A stretch of DNA of 64,000 nt, taken from the NCBI RefSeq assembly GCF_018223745.1, contig NZ_CP073653.1:1045001-1109000 (forward strand), given 5' to 3'. This document shows positions 27,994 through 37,073 of this stretch, in pieces; position 1 is the first letter of the stretch; each line of letters starts with the position of its first letter. Under the pieces are notes generated by a model. That model saw only the letters and a list, made by a program, of their open reading frames with translations. It searched no databases and had not been told where the DNA came from. The translations under genes were made by a program, and so were the position numbers. Origin of the DNA: Clostridium beijerinckii (lineage in GTDB: Bacteria > Bacillota > Clostridia > Clostridiales > Clostridiaceae).

Positions 27994-28501
27994 TTCTCTA
28001 GGAATTCATATTCAAGTTAAATCTGTGGATAAGTTATGGAAAAGACTAACTCAGAAAGTTATGGTTTGCAAAGAGAATAAAAAATAAATCATATTCGCCT
28101 GCCAAATTTCTCTCACATGTGTTTAAAAAGGCAAATGCGTAAAAAAATCTACATATATGAAAAGAGTGTGAAGCACAATATTGAACTTAGCCAAAGTCGT
28201 CTGAGATTTTGTTATTTTACCTGGCCCGTATGTATAATGAAAAAAATAATTCATATTTAAAAATAACTAATAATAAATTATCATTTTATATTGACATATA
28301 AAACATGGGATAGTAAACTTATAAAAGTAATTTAAAAATTTAAAGAAATATGTAGAAAACAATGGCGTTTTCATTTCAAAAAAGATATATCTAGTATGGG
28401 TATACCTTCTTTGGAGTGAAGCGTCTTTTTTATTTTTTAACAACTTAGAATAAGCAATTGTACTCAAAATTTAATTAAATTTATTCAAGGGGGAATAGAA
28501 A
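27994..28501 (+). other. 508-bp upstream region of the ammonium transporter gene
   Basis: No gene seen; a 66-codon minus-strand frame here has no family features. The first half is a dispersed repeat, starting TTCTCTAGGAATTCATATTC near 28010 and running through the block at 28091-28150. Parts recur at 12352-12521 and 29936-29975. The rest is AT-rich; AAGGGGGAAT just before the start codon is the ribosome site. Confidence 0.5.
28091..28150 (+). repeat. Dispersed intergenic repeat, copy B
   Basis: Same ordered blocks as 12462-12521: ATATTCGC, ATTTCTCTCACAT, TTTAAAAAGGCA, GTAAAAAAATCT. The upstream flank (CTCTAGGAATT...) is also shared in part. Confidence 0.7.
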
Positions 28502-29734
28502 ATGGAATTATTAAACGGCGCAGATATGGGATTTGTAATTATTAGTGCAGCGTTAGTAATGCTAATGGTGCCAGGATTAGCTTTATTTTATGGAGGTATG
28601 GTTAAAAGCAAAAATGTATTAAGTATTACAGTACATAGTTATGCAGCTCTTGTTATTATATCTTTACAATGGATTTTTATAGGTTATACTTTAGCCTTCG
28701 GTCCAGATGTAAAAGGAGTAATAGGTGGTTTAGATTGGAGTTTCCTAAAAGGTATAGGAATGGCGCCTAATGCGGATTATGCAGGCACAATACCACATTT
28801 AGAATTTGTAGTATTTCAGTTAATGTTTTCTGCGATTACTGCAGCTGTAATTTCAGGTTCTGTTGCTGAACGTATGAATTTCCCGGCGTTTATAATATTG
28901 ATTATTTTGTGGAGTACATTTGTTTATGATCCTATTTCTCATTGGGTATGGGGAGCTAATGGATGGTTAAGGAATTTAGGAGTCCTTGATTTTGCTGGAG
29001 GAAATCCAGTAGAGATAAACTCAGGAGTTTCTGGACTAGTTGCGGCAATTGTTGTTGGTAAAAGAAAGAGAGCGATCCCTGAACCACACCATATACCTAT
29101 GGCAATATTAGGTGGAGGGCTTTTATGGTTTGGATGGTTTGGATTCAATGCAGGAAGTGCTCTTGCAATGAATTATGTAGCTGTAAATGCATTCTTTACA
29201 ACTAATACTTCAGCGGCTGCAGGAGCAGTTGCATGGGTACTTTGTGAATGGTTGCTCTATAAAAAACCTACAGCCTTAGGAACAGTAAGTGGAGCTATAG
29301 CCGGGTTAGTTGCAATAACTCAGGGGGCAGGATTCGTGAGCCCTATATCAGCTGTGCTTATTGGAGCAGTTGGCGGAGCATTAAGCTTTTTCGCAATAGC
29401 TATATTGAAGAGGAAATTAGGATACGATGATGCCTTAGATGCTTTTGGCTGTCATGGAGTAGCAGGAATTTGGGGATCTATAGCGACAGCTATCTTTGCA
29501 TCAAAGGCAATTAATCCAGCAGGGAGTGATGGATTAATATATGGTAACTTTGCACTTTTAAAAGCTCATTTAATTTCTACTTGTGCAACTGCCTTGTATG
29601 CAGCAGTTGCGACATTTGTAATACTTAAAGTAATGAGTTTAGTAATGGGCTTAAGAGCTACTTCAGAACAGGAAGCAGAGGGATTAGATATTTCCTTACA
29701 TGGAGAAGAAGCTTATTCAGGATTAAATATGTAG
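28502..29734 (+). CDS. amt: Ammonium transporter (Amt family), Glu in place of first pore His
   Basis: 410 residues with about eleven membrane helices; it takes up ammonium across the cell membrane. Family blocks are PGLALFYGGMV near the N-terminus, DFAGG in the middle and FGCHGVAGIWG near residue 320. The twin-His pair of the pore is altered: the second His is present (His319), but the first is Glu171 (AGGNPVEINSG, where E. coli AmtB has VVHI with His168). A Glu here is known from the yeast Mep1/Mep3 type. No glnK/PII gene follows, unlike the usual amtB-glnK pair. The start ATG has AAGGGGGA upstream. It ends in a good terminator. Confidence 0.94.
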   Translation: MELLNGADMGFVIISAALVMLMVPGLALFYGGMVKSKNVLSITVHSYAALVIISLQWIFIGYTLAFGPDVKGVIGGLDWSFLKGIGMAPNADYAGTIPHLEFVVFQLMFSAITAAVISGSVAERMNFPAFIILIILWSTFVYDPISHWVWGANGWLRNLGVLDFAGGNPVEINSGVSGLVAAIVVGKRKRAIPEPHHIPMAILGGGLLWFGWFGFNAGSALAMNYVAVNAFFTTNTSAAAGAVAWVLCEWLLYKKPTALGTVSGAIAGLVAITQGAGFVSPISAVLIGAVGGALSFFAIAILKRKLGYDDALDAFGCHGVAGIWGSIATAIFASKAINPAGSDGLIYGNFALLKAHLISTCATALYAAVATFVILKVMSLVMGLRATSEQEAEGLDISLHGEEAYSGLNM

Positions 29735-29773
29735 AAACATAATAATAAATAATGTATAAGAATTTAGTGAAAG

Positions 29774-29815
29774 CAAAATCCAGGTTACTAATATAACTTG
29801 GATTTTGTTTTTTTA
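29774..29815 (+). terminator. Terminator of amt
   Basis: Arms CAAAATCCAGGTT (29774-29786) and AACTTGGATTTTG (29795-29807), with one G-U pair and a T run. Confidence 0.9.
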
Positions 29816-30207
29816 TTGTCTAGGAAAGTATAGAATTTTTTGATTTTGAAAGCCAGTGATACCAATGGGGTATAAGGATATTGACCTGTAAAAAATGGTA
29901 TAAAGAAAGAGCGTGGCGCAGCCACTTTTGTTCTTCTTTAGGAATTTATATTCCAGTAAAATTGAGGGTATAACCTAAAAAGGTTGAGTTTTAATTTTTT
30001 CTATCAAAAATAAATATAAATTTGTCAATTTAAATGAGAATGTGATAATAAATAAGAAGATTTATTAAAATATTGCTAATAAACATGACTAATGTCAAAA
30101 AAATGTCATTTTTGAGCATAGTTTCATAAAAAGAATATAAAATGAGATATTTTGGCATATTTTGCGATATAATATGAATTGAAGTTAATTATGAGGTGGG
30201 GGAAAAT
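29816..30207 (+). other. Upstream region of the first chemoreceptor gene
   Basis: No gene. It includes a short hairpin, GTGGCGCAGCCAC (about 29911-29923), inside longer weakly paired AAGAA/TTCTT flanks, and a partial third copy of the dispersed repeat (TTTAGGAATTTATATTCC, about 29936-29975). Confidence 0.45.
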
Positions 30208-32208
30208 ATGCATAAAGCACAAAGTCAAATTAAATCAGTAAGTATAAGGTTATACTTACTGATTACAATTGCTATGTTAGCAATAATACCAGTAGTTATT
30301 TTAGGTATCATTTCTACAACGACATCAAGGAGGAGTAATGAAAAGAGTTTTGATGAAAATAGAACTTTACTCTCAAATATAGGACAGGAAATAATAAATA
30401 ATAAGATTACATATTATGAAGATACATTGAAAACATTAATTGAGAATAATAATTTTAATATTGAAGAATCACCATATAATAAATTGAATGGAGATATGAA
30501 ATTAATTAAGAAGACTGATGAAAGTATTTTAAATATATATTATTCAGACAACACTGGAAAAGTATTTCAAATACTTGATAGTAAATTGCCAGATGATTAT
30601 AACGCTACAGAAAAATCCTGGTTTAAAGAGACTATAGAGAATCCGAATAAATATATTATTCATAGTCCTTATCAAGATAAAATAACTGGAAAAAGCGCAA
30701 TAACAATATATAAGGCTGTGATTAAAAATAATGTACCGGTAGGCGTTATGGCTATAGATGTAGAGCTAAGTGAACTAGCAGATCAGTTATCAAGTATAAA
30801 ATACGGACAAACCGGAGAGTTTATTATTACTGATAAAGATGGTGTAGTTATTTCTGACAATGACAAAACTAAAATTGCTGGAACAGAGCCAACTGAATAC
30901 AATTGCTGGAATCAGATATCAATTGGTGATAAAGGTAAAATCAAATTCAATTATAATAATAGTACATATGAGGGGTATTTTGAGACCTCGGAACTTACTG
31001 GATGGAAGTTAATACTAAAAATCCCATCTAGTGAGCTAAGGAAATCAGAAAATGATTCAACTATAGCATCAATTATAATTATATTTGCAATAGCGGTAAT
31101 TACATTAATTATAACTATGGCTATTGCTAGAAGAATAAGTAAAGGAGTAAATTCCTTAAAAGATGGAATGGAAAGAACTGCGAATGGAGAATTTAACAAA
31201 GAAATTATTATAAATAATCATATTCGCGAATTTATAATTCTAGAAAATAGTTTTAATAAAATGCAGAAAAATATTGCAAAATTAATTAAGAGTGTTGATA
31301 ATTCGGCAATAAATGTTAATAAAAATGCTATAAATTCAGTTAGTATGAGCAAAGAAGTAGCAATATCGATGAATCAGGTAAGTGAGACAATAAATCAAAT
31401 ATCAAGTGGAACTATGGAGTCTTCTAACAATTTAGAAATGATATCACACAGCATGGACTTACTATCTCAATCTATGAATAAGATAGAAGAAGCGACTGAA
31501 AGTGTAAATGGTATGGCAATAAAAGCAAATGATTTAGGTAAAGATGGAATAAAGATTGTAAAGACCGTTATAAATAAATCATATGAAACTAAAAAAAGTA
31601 CTGAATCAGTAAAAGATGTTGTAAGTGAAGTTTCGGAAAGTATAATGAAAATAGGCACCATGAATAAGGCAATAAGTGCGATTACAGAGCAAACAAATCT
31701 TTTAGCCTTAAATGCAGCAATAGAAGCAGCTAGAGCAGGAGAAGCAGGAAAGGGATTTGCAGTAGTCGCTGATGAAATAAGAAAGCTTGCAGAAGAGACA
31801 TCAGTTTCAGCCAAACAAATAGATGAAATAATAAAAGAAATAAAAAGTAAATCAGAATTAGCAGTTGACAGGGTATTAGAAACAAGTGGAACAGTAGATG
31901 ATCAAGAGCATGCAGTTAAAGAATCAGAAGTGATATTTACAGAAATAGTAACAGCTATAGAAAGTTTAACAGAAAAGGTGAGTAAAATAGCTGAAGGTGT
32001 GAGTAACATAAATAATATGAAGGATGATGTAGTTGAAAAAGTAGAAAACTTATCAGCGATATTAGAAGAAACAGCATCGGGAACAGAGGAAGTTTCAGCG
32101 ACAGCGCAAGAAGTGACAGCGTCAACAGAAAGCTTTGTTGATAATTTTAATAATTTAAAAGATATGGCTGAGGAATTGAAAGAAAAAATTGAAGAATTTA
32201 AACTATAA
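30208..32208 (+). CDS. Methyl-accepting chemotaxis protein (dCache)
   Basis: About 666 residues. One membrane helix lies near 15-40, then an extracellular dCache-like sensor ending [13 protein letters not shown], a second helix near 285-305 ([19 protein letters not shown]), a HAMP linker and a long cytoplasmic signalling coil. The coil has the conserved hairpin tip [19 protein letters not shown]. It passes ligand binding to CheA/CheW; the ligand is not predictable. ATG 30208 is chosen because GAGGTGGGGG ends a few bases upstream; the GTG at 30196 lies inside that site. A monocistronic gene. Confidence 0.93.
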   Translation: MHKAQSQIKSVSIRLYLLITIAMLAIIPVVILGIISTTTSRRSNEKSFDENRTLLSNIGQEIINNKITYYEDTLKTLIENNNFNIEESPYNKLNGDMKLIKKTDESILNIYYSDNTGKVFQILDSKLPDDYNATEKSWFKETIENPNKYIIHSPYQDKITGKSAITIYKAVIKNNVPVGVMAIDVELSELADQLSSIKYGQTGEFIITDKDGVVISDNDKTKIAGTEPTEYNCWNQISIGDKGKIKFNYNNSTYEGYFETSELTGWKLILKIPSSELRKSENDSTIASIIIIFAIAVITLIITMAIARRISKGVNSLKDGMERTANGEFNKEIIINNHIREFIILENSFNKMQKNIAKLIKSVDNSAINVNKNAINSVSMSKEVAISMNQVSETINQISSGTMESSNNLEMISHSMDLLSQSMNKIEEATESVNGMAIKANDLGKDGIKIVKTVINKSYETKKSTESVKDVVSEVSESIMKIGTMNKAISAITEQTNLLALNAAIEAARAGEAGKGFAVVADEIRKLAEETSVSAKQIDEIIKEIKSKSELAVDRVLETSGTVDDQEHAVKESEVIFTEIVTAIESLTEKVSKIAEGVSNINNMKDDVVEKVENLSAILEETASGTEEVSATAQEVTASTESFVDNFNNLKDMAEELKEKIEEFKL

Positions 32209-32343
32209 AAATATAAAATCATTATGATATATATGTTGTAATAATAAATTTACGTTTAAGACTCTAGTGAGCCAAGTGATAAATTAATTGATAAATGTAG
32301 AAATTTAATTAAAAAATATATATTTAATGTTTTATAAGATATA

Positions 32344-32375
32344 AAGGATTGTTGCAAAATGCAATGATCCTTTTA
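32344..32375 (+). terminator. Probable terminator of the first chemoreceptor gene
   Basis: AAGGAT...ATCCTT with an inner TTGC/GCAA pairing, then TTTT. It lies 135 bp after the stop. Confidence 0.65.
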
Positions 32376-32466
32376 CAATTTAAAATAAGGTCTAATTAGC
32401 AAATAGTTAGTGTCAGATACAACCTAGTTTTCATATAATATTATATTTTAAGAAAGGTGAATATAT

Positions 32467-33372
32467 ATGAAAAATAACCTTAGGTTTGATAGTAATGGCA
32501 AGTTTAAAATAGTTCAATTTACAGATATACATGAAGGACCGAGCAGAGACAAATCTATAGAGCTTATAAATAAGATATTAGATTACGAAAACCCCAATAT
32601 GGTTATATTATCAGGAGATATTATTGATGGCAAATGTCAGACAGCAGAAGATGTAAAAAAAGCTATAAATCATATAGCGGAGCCAATGGAAAATAGAAAT
32701 GTACCTTGGTGTATAGTTTTTGGTAATCATGATGATGAACATAATATGATGACGAAAGAAGAAATGATGAATTTATATATGAGCTTTAAACATAATCTGA
32801 GTCAAGTGGGGTATAAAACTTTTGATAGGATAGGTAATTATAATCTTCTTGTAGAAAGTTCAAAAGATAAAACGCCTAAATTTAATATATATATGATAGA
32901 TTCAGGAAAATACGCTCCTGCCATTATTGGAGGATATGATTGGATAAAACTTACTCAAATATGGTGGTATAAAAGAACAGCGATAAATTTGAAGAAAAAA
33001 TATAAAAGATTAATACCTGCGCTTATGTTCTTTCATATACCTTTAAAGAAGTTTAAAAAGGCATGTAAGACTGGATTAGTAAATGGTGAAAGGCTTGAAG
33101 ATGAGAGCTGTGCCAAGATAAATTTATGCTTATTTAACAAAATAGTTAAAATTGGTGATGTGAAAGGTATATTTGTAGGGCATGATCATTTTAATAATTA
33201 CTGTGCTGCTTTAGATGGTGTTAGGCTTGGATATGCTGGATATACTGGATACGGAGGATATGGAGATGACAAAATTCCTCGTGGTGCAAGAGTATTTTTA
33301 ATTAATGAAGAAAATCCAGCTGATTTTAAAACTTGGACAAGAAGAGAGTTTGATACAGAACTTAAAAAGTAA
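32467..33372 (+). CDS. Calcineurin-like metallophosphoesterase
   Basis: 301 residues with all five metallophosphoesterase motifs: Asp/His in FTDIHE, Asp in LSGDIIDG, GNHDDE, His in FFHIPL and GHDHFN near the C-terminus. The arrangement resembles the YkoQ/Dcr2-like (purple acid phosphatase-like) subgroup. It has no signal peptide, so it probably acts in the cytoplasm on a phosphoester that cannot be named. The ribosome site is AAGAAAGGTG. A single gene. Confidence 0.9.
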   Translation: MKNNLRFDSNGKFKIVQFTDIHEGPSRDKSIELINKILDYENPNMVILSGDIIDGKCQTAEDVKKAINHIAEPMENRNVPWCIVFGNHDDEHNMMTKEEMMNLYMSFKHNLSQVGYKTFDRIGNYNLLVESSKDKTPKFNIYMIDSGKYAPAIIGGYDWIKLTQIWWYKRTAINLKKKYKRLIPALMFFHIPLKKFKKACKTGLVNGERLEDESCAKINLCLFNKIVKIGDVKGIFVGHDHFNNYCAALDGVRLGYAGYTGYGGYGDDKIPRGARVFLINEENPADFKTWTRREFDTELKK

Positions 33373-33660
33373 ATTCTATAAAAGAATAATTTTAGGAGAT
33401 ATATTTTCATGAATTGGTATATATGAAATTGAAGAAAATTATTGATTTTTAAATGAATTTATTAGCATGGCGATAAGAAAAATATATATAATATATTTAA
33501 ATTTATAAATATATTATATTGAATAAATGGTATTATATTGAATTAAACGATTAAATAATATCCATTTTTACAATATTGTAACTTAAATTTAGTGTATATA
33601 AGTTGAAAAATGTTGTAAAAGATGTAATAATAGAATAAAAATGAAAAAAATATAATATCA
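33373..33660 (+). other. Upstream region of the c-di-GMP riboswitch
   Basis: AT-rich DNA without a gene. TTGTAA (about 33613) with TAAAAA 17 bases later is a plausible promoter for the riboswitch transcript. Confidence 0.4.
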
Positions 33661-33745
33661 ATAGGCACACTTATTGAAAAATAGGGTCGCAAAGCTATGA
33701 GTCTAAGGAAAAATTTAATTTTCTATGATTGTCAGGTTGCCAAAA
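33661..33745 (+). ncRNA. c-di-GMP-I riboswitch (GEMM)
   Basis: The sequence has the ordered GEMM-I landmarks: GGCACAC, a short stem with a GAAA loop (TTATTGAAAAATAG), GGTCGCAAAGC, GTCTAAGG, an AT-rich variable hairpin arm, and GTCAGGTTGCC closing the first stem. In known GEMM-I RNAs these elements form the tetraloop/receptor and the c-di-GMP pocket. An intrinsic terminator follows 35 bp downstream, so c-di-GMP probably controls read-through into the acetyltransferase and chemoreceptor genes. Whether ligand turns genes on or off cannot be read with certainty. Confidence 0.88.
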
Positions 33746-33780
33746 TGTATCTATGAATAATAAATTTTATATTTTAATTT

Positions 33781-33811
33781 TGGTGTCCACAATTATGTAG
33801 ACACCATTTTT
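33781..33811 (+). terminator. Expression-platform terminator of the riboswitch
   Basis: Arms TGGTGTC (33781-33787) and GACACCA (33800-33806), then TTTTT. Confidence 0.8.
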
Positions 33812-34087
33812 GCGCTCTTAAAACTTACAATAAGAAAGCTATTTTTATTATTTTTTCAAGTGCAAAGTATTTGCTGCTAGAGATTCGAAGTTTGAATTAT
33901 AAATAATATTAAAAGATCAGAAGGGAGTGGAGAAGGCTAATAAAATATAATCATAGTAATTAGTAGCAAAACTAAAATAAGTTGGACAAACAGTTTGACT
34001 TAATGTTGCTTATAAAATCGCGTTGAAAGTTTGACTATGAAGGAGGCGAAAAGATTATTTTTTGCGATTTTAATAATCTGAAATGAT
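33812..34087 (+). other. Long leader between riboswitch terminator and acetyltransferase gene
   Basis: About 275 nt with no gene. Its 3' end holds a ribosome-site-like GAAGGAGGCG near 34038-34047, a hairpin with arms AGATTATT and AATAATCT, and a possible 14-codon reading frame (MKEAKRLFFAILII, ATG 34037) that stops just before the acetyltransferase start. Confidence 0.5.
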
Positions 34088-34822
34088 ATGAGTAAAATAG
34101 ACGAATTATTAAATGAAGTAGAAGTCATAGTAAAACAAGGGATAAATAAAGAGGGCGTAATAGAAATTTTAAATTCTCTAAAATGTTATTTTCCATACGA
34201 AATATTAGATGAAATGAAATTATATGGGGACTATTTACCTAAAAATAATGAATTAGAATTTTCAGAAGAAAAAAGATATCTTCATTTTTTATGGGATGTA
34301 CTAGATAAATCACCTATGTGCTTAATTGCCAATTTTGCTATTCCTTATAGACAGATATTAGCAAAAAAATTATTTAAGTCATGCGGAAAGAATTTTATAG
34401 CTGAAGAAAATGTACGTTTCAATGTTCCTGACAATATAGAAATAGGAGATAACGTATTTATGAACAAAGGTGCTTTCCTAGATTCAAAAGGTGGAATAAC
34501 AATAGGTAACTCAGTAGGAATTGGCGAAGGCGTTACAATTTTTACTCATTCTCATGAGGAGCATGAACATGAATTAAGGACATATGCAAAAGTAGTAATT
34601 AAAGATTACGCTAAAATATATTCTAATTCAACTATATTGCCTGGAGTAACAATTGAAAAACAAGGAATAGTAGCAGCTTCTTCTTTAGTCGGTAAAAATG
34701 TTGAAAAAAATGAGTTGGTAGCGGGTATACCAGCAAAGGCTATGAGAGAGAGAAAAACATTAGATAGAAATCAGGAAGAATTAAAGCATATATGGTTGCA
34801 TAACGGTGAATTTCAAGATTAA
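34088..34822 (+). CDS. Hexapeptide-repeat sugar O-acetyltransferase-like protein
   Basis: 244 residues. The second half is a left-handed beta-helix of hexapeptide repeats (IEIGDNVFMNKGAFL, ITIGNSVGIGEGVTI, IVAASSLVGKNV) with the catalytic-type His in THSHEEHE. It ends VAGIPAKAMRERK, as in maltose/galactoside O-acetyltransferases. The first half (about 110 residues) is longer than the usual Maa N-terminus. It would transfer acetyl from acetyl-CoA to a sugar or cell-surface glycan. The immediate upstream ribosome site is weak; a strong one sits 40 bases upstream behind a hairpin. It is followed 35 bp later by a chemoreceptor and lies under the c-di-GMP riboswitch, which suggests a surface or motility role (inference). 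Confidence 0.82.
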   Translation: MSKIDELLNEVEVIVKQGINKEGVIEILNSLKCYFPYEILDEMKLYGDYLPKNNELEFSEEKRYLHFLWDVLDKSPMCLIANFAIPYRQILAKKLFKSCGKNFIAEENVRFNVPDNIEIGDNVFMNKGAFLDSKGGITIGNSVGIGEGVTIFTHSHEEHEHELRTYAKVVIKDYAKIYSNSTILPGVTIEKQGIVAASSLVGKNVEKNELVAGIPAKAMRERKTLDRNQEELKHIWLHNGEFQD

Positions 34823-34857
34823 AAAATTTGTACACCTTAAGGAGGAAATGATTAATC

Positions 34858-36966
34858 ATGAGAATATCATTTAAATCAAAGTTAATGGTAATAATATTGC
34901 CGCTAGTAATAGTTGGATTGATATCGCTGACAGGATTTGCATATATTAATTTTAGGAGCATTATAGAAAGCGAATTAGTGAATTCCATGTCATTAAGAAC
35001 AACAGAAGCAACTGGTCATATTAATACATGGCTGACGAGTAGAATGGCAGAAGTTCAAGAAACAGCTCAAAGCCCAGTGCTTAAACAAGTTTTGGAAAAA
35101 AATCCTGGTTTAAATTTAAATAGCACAGATGGATCATTAAACATAATAGATGATTTAAATTTATCAAGATTTAATTTTATTAAAAATACATATCCAGACG
35201 AATATGCAGCAGTCCATATACTAAATAGCCTAGAGCCTAGTGAATGGAGTAACGCTGATAGTTTGAATAAGCTACAAGCGAGATTTTATAATGTAAGCAA
35301 TGGAAAATTTGCAACTGCTAATTGGGCTAAAGGTGCTGCAACAGAAGCTTCAGAAAGATATTCAAAGACAAATGGCGTTCCTTATGATGCAATATTTAAG
35401 CCTACATATTCTGAAGCTTATGATAAGAATGTTGTAATGATGGTTGCGTGGAATAAAGATGCACAAGGAAAAGTTACAGCAGGAGCTGCCTCAAGTTTGG
35501 CTATTGAAGCAGTAGAAAATCAAGTTAAAAATCTAAAATATGGTCAAAAAGGTTACGGAGTATTATTAGGAAGTGATGGAACTTTTATAGTTCACCCAAA
35601 TAAAGATTGGGCCATGAAAGAGAAAATAAATACAGTTAATGATTCAGATCTTACTAAACTTAATGAAGCCATTCAAGGTGATAAACCAGGAGTTTTTAAA
35701 TTTGGAAGTGGATCTGAGAAAAAAATTGCATTCTATGCAAAGGCACCGATTTCTGGTTGGACAGTTATAAATGTTGTTTATGAGGATGAACTTTTTGCTT
35801 CATCTAATCATTTGATACTGATTATGATTGGGATAGTTATAGCTATTATTGTAATTTTATCAGCAGCTATATTTACAGCAGCAACTAAGTTGATCAAACC
35901 TTTAGTACGCCTTAATGAGTTCGCGGAAGTTATATCTACTGGAGACTTAAGTGGTTCAATAGAAGTAAAATCCAAAGATGAATTTGGAAATCTTGCTACA
36001 GCGTTTAATCATACGATAGAAGCATTAAGAGGCATAATTACAGATATAAATAATGAATCATCAAAGGTAAATGAAGTTTCAACTAATCTTGCAAATTCAT
36101 GTGATGATAGCATTAAGGTTACTGGAGAAGTTGCTAAAGCAATACAAGTGATAGCAGAAAATACAACTGAGCAGTCAAGACAAGTGACTTTAGCCAGCGA
36201 GAAAACAATTGAAATGGAAGAAGTAAGTAGAGTTGTTGTTAATAAATGTAATGATATGCTTGAAACAGCTGAAGAATCACATAACATAAGTGCGGTTGCT
36301 TTTGAAGCGGTGGATAAAGCTGTTGAAAGTATGAAATTAATTGTTGAAAACAATAAAACCAATTTAGAAGAAAGTAAAATGTTACTCGAGAGATCAAATG
36401 AAATTGGTAAGATTGTTGAAGTTATAACTAACATTGCAAGTCAGACCAATTTACTTGCTTTAAATGCAGCAATAGAAGCTGCTAGAGCTGGAGAGCAAGG
36501 AAAGGGATTTGCCGTAGTTGCAGATGAAGTAAGAACCCTTGCGGAACAATCTGCTACTGCTGCCAGTCAGATTTCGGCTTTAATAAGTGGAATACAAAAT
36601 CAAATTGAGACCATTAGTAGTAGTATGGATGAAGGTTCTAAGGAAATTACTGTTGGTATGGAAACAGCGTTAAAGGCTGAAACTCATTTTGATAATATAG
36701 AAAAAGCTATAAGAAACATTTTTGATGTAGTTCGAGATGTATATAATTCTACAGAATCTATGATTAAAACAGCAAAAGATACAGTAGTAGAAATGCAAGA
36801 AACATCAATTATATCAGAACACACGGCATCAGCAACAGAAGAGGTATCAGCATCAGCTGAAGAACAGGCTGTTACTATGGACGAAATAGGAGATTCAGCT
36901 AATCAATTAGCTAAATTGGCTCATAGATTAAATGAGTTAGTATCAAAATTTAAAATAAGCAAATAA
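34858..36966 (+). CDS. Methyl-accepting chemotaxis protein (dCache), c-di-GMP-linked
   Basis: 702 residues: helix near 8-30, extracellular dCache sensor ending [15 protein letters not shown], second helix near 320-345, HAMP, then the signalling coil with tip [19 protein letters not shown]. Unlike the chemoreceptor at 30208, its sensor domain is longer and includes a [16 protein letters not shown] segment. AAGGAGG precedes the ATG. It lies 35 bp behind the acetyltransferase gene and probably shares its riboswitch-controlled transcript, so its amount would follow c-di-GMP. Confidence 0.93.
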   Translation: MRISFKSKLMVIILPLVIVGLISLTGFAYINFRSIIESELVNSMSLRTTEATGHINTWLTSRMAEVQETAQSPVLKQVLEKNPGLNLNSTDGSLNIIDDLNLSRFNFIKNTYPDEYAAVHILNSLEPSEWSNADSLNKLQARFYNVSNGKFATANWAKGAATEASERYSKTNGVPYDAIFKPTYSEAYDKNVVMMVAWNKDAQGKVTAGAASSLAIEAVENQVKNLKYGQKGYGVLLGSDGTFIVHPNKDWAMKEKINTVNDSDLTKLNEAIQGDKPGVFKFGSGSEKKIAFYAKAPISGWTVINVVYEDELFASSNHLILIMIGIVIAIIVILSAAIFTAATKLIKPLVRLNEFAEVISTGDLSGSIEVKSKDEFGNLATAFNHTIEALRGIITDINNESSKVNEVSTNLANSCDDSIKVTGEVAKAIQVIAENTTEQSRQVTLASEKTIEMEEVSRVVVNKCNDMLETAEESHNISAVAFEAVDKAVESMKLIVENNKTNLEESKMLLERSNEIGKIVEVITNIASQTNLLALNAAIEAARAGEQGKGFAVVADEVRTLAEQSATAASQISALISGIQNQIETISSSMDEGSKEITVGMETALKAETHFDNIEKAIRNIFDVVRDVYNSTESMIKTAKDTVVEMQETSIISEHTASATEEVSASAEEQAVTMDEIGDSANQLAKLAHRLNELVSKFKISK

Positions 36967-36970
36967 GGAT

Positions 36971-37020
36971 AAAAAATAACAGTAAGACCATAGAATTATT
37001 AGTCTTACTGTTATTTTTTA
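36971..37020. terminator. Bidirectional terminator between chemoreceptor and putP
   Basis: Perfect 14-bp arms AATAACAGTAAGAC (36975-36988) and GTCTTACTGTTATT (37002-37015) with A-rich and T-rich flanks. Confidence 0.92.
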
Positions 37021-37073
37021 TAAGTTAAAGGTACAAGATTAATTGAATACTATACCTTTAGAAAACAAATATA

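Noticed and set aside
28267..28467. 66-codon minus-strand frame upstream of amt
   Set aside because: Aromatic- and Lys-rich with no ribosome site; most likely random opening in AT-rich DNA.
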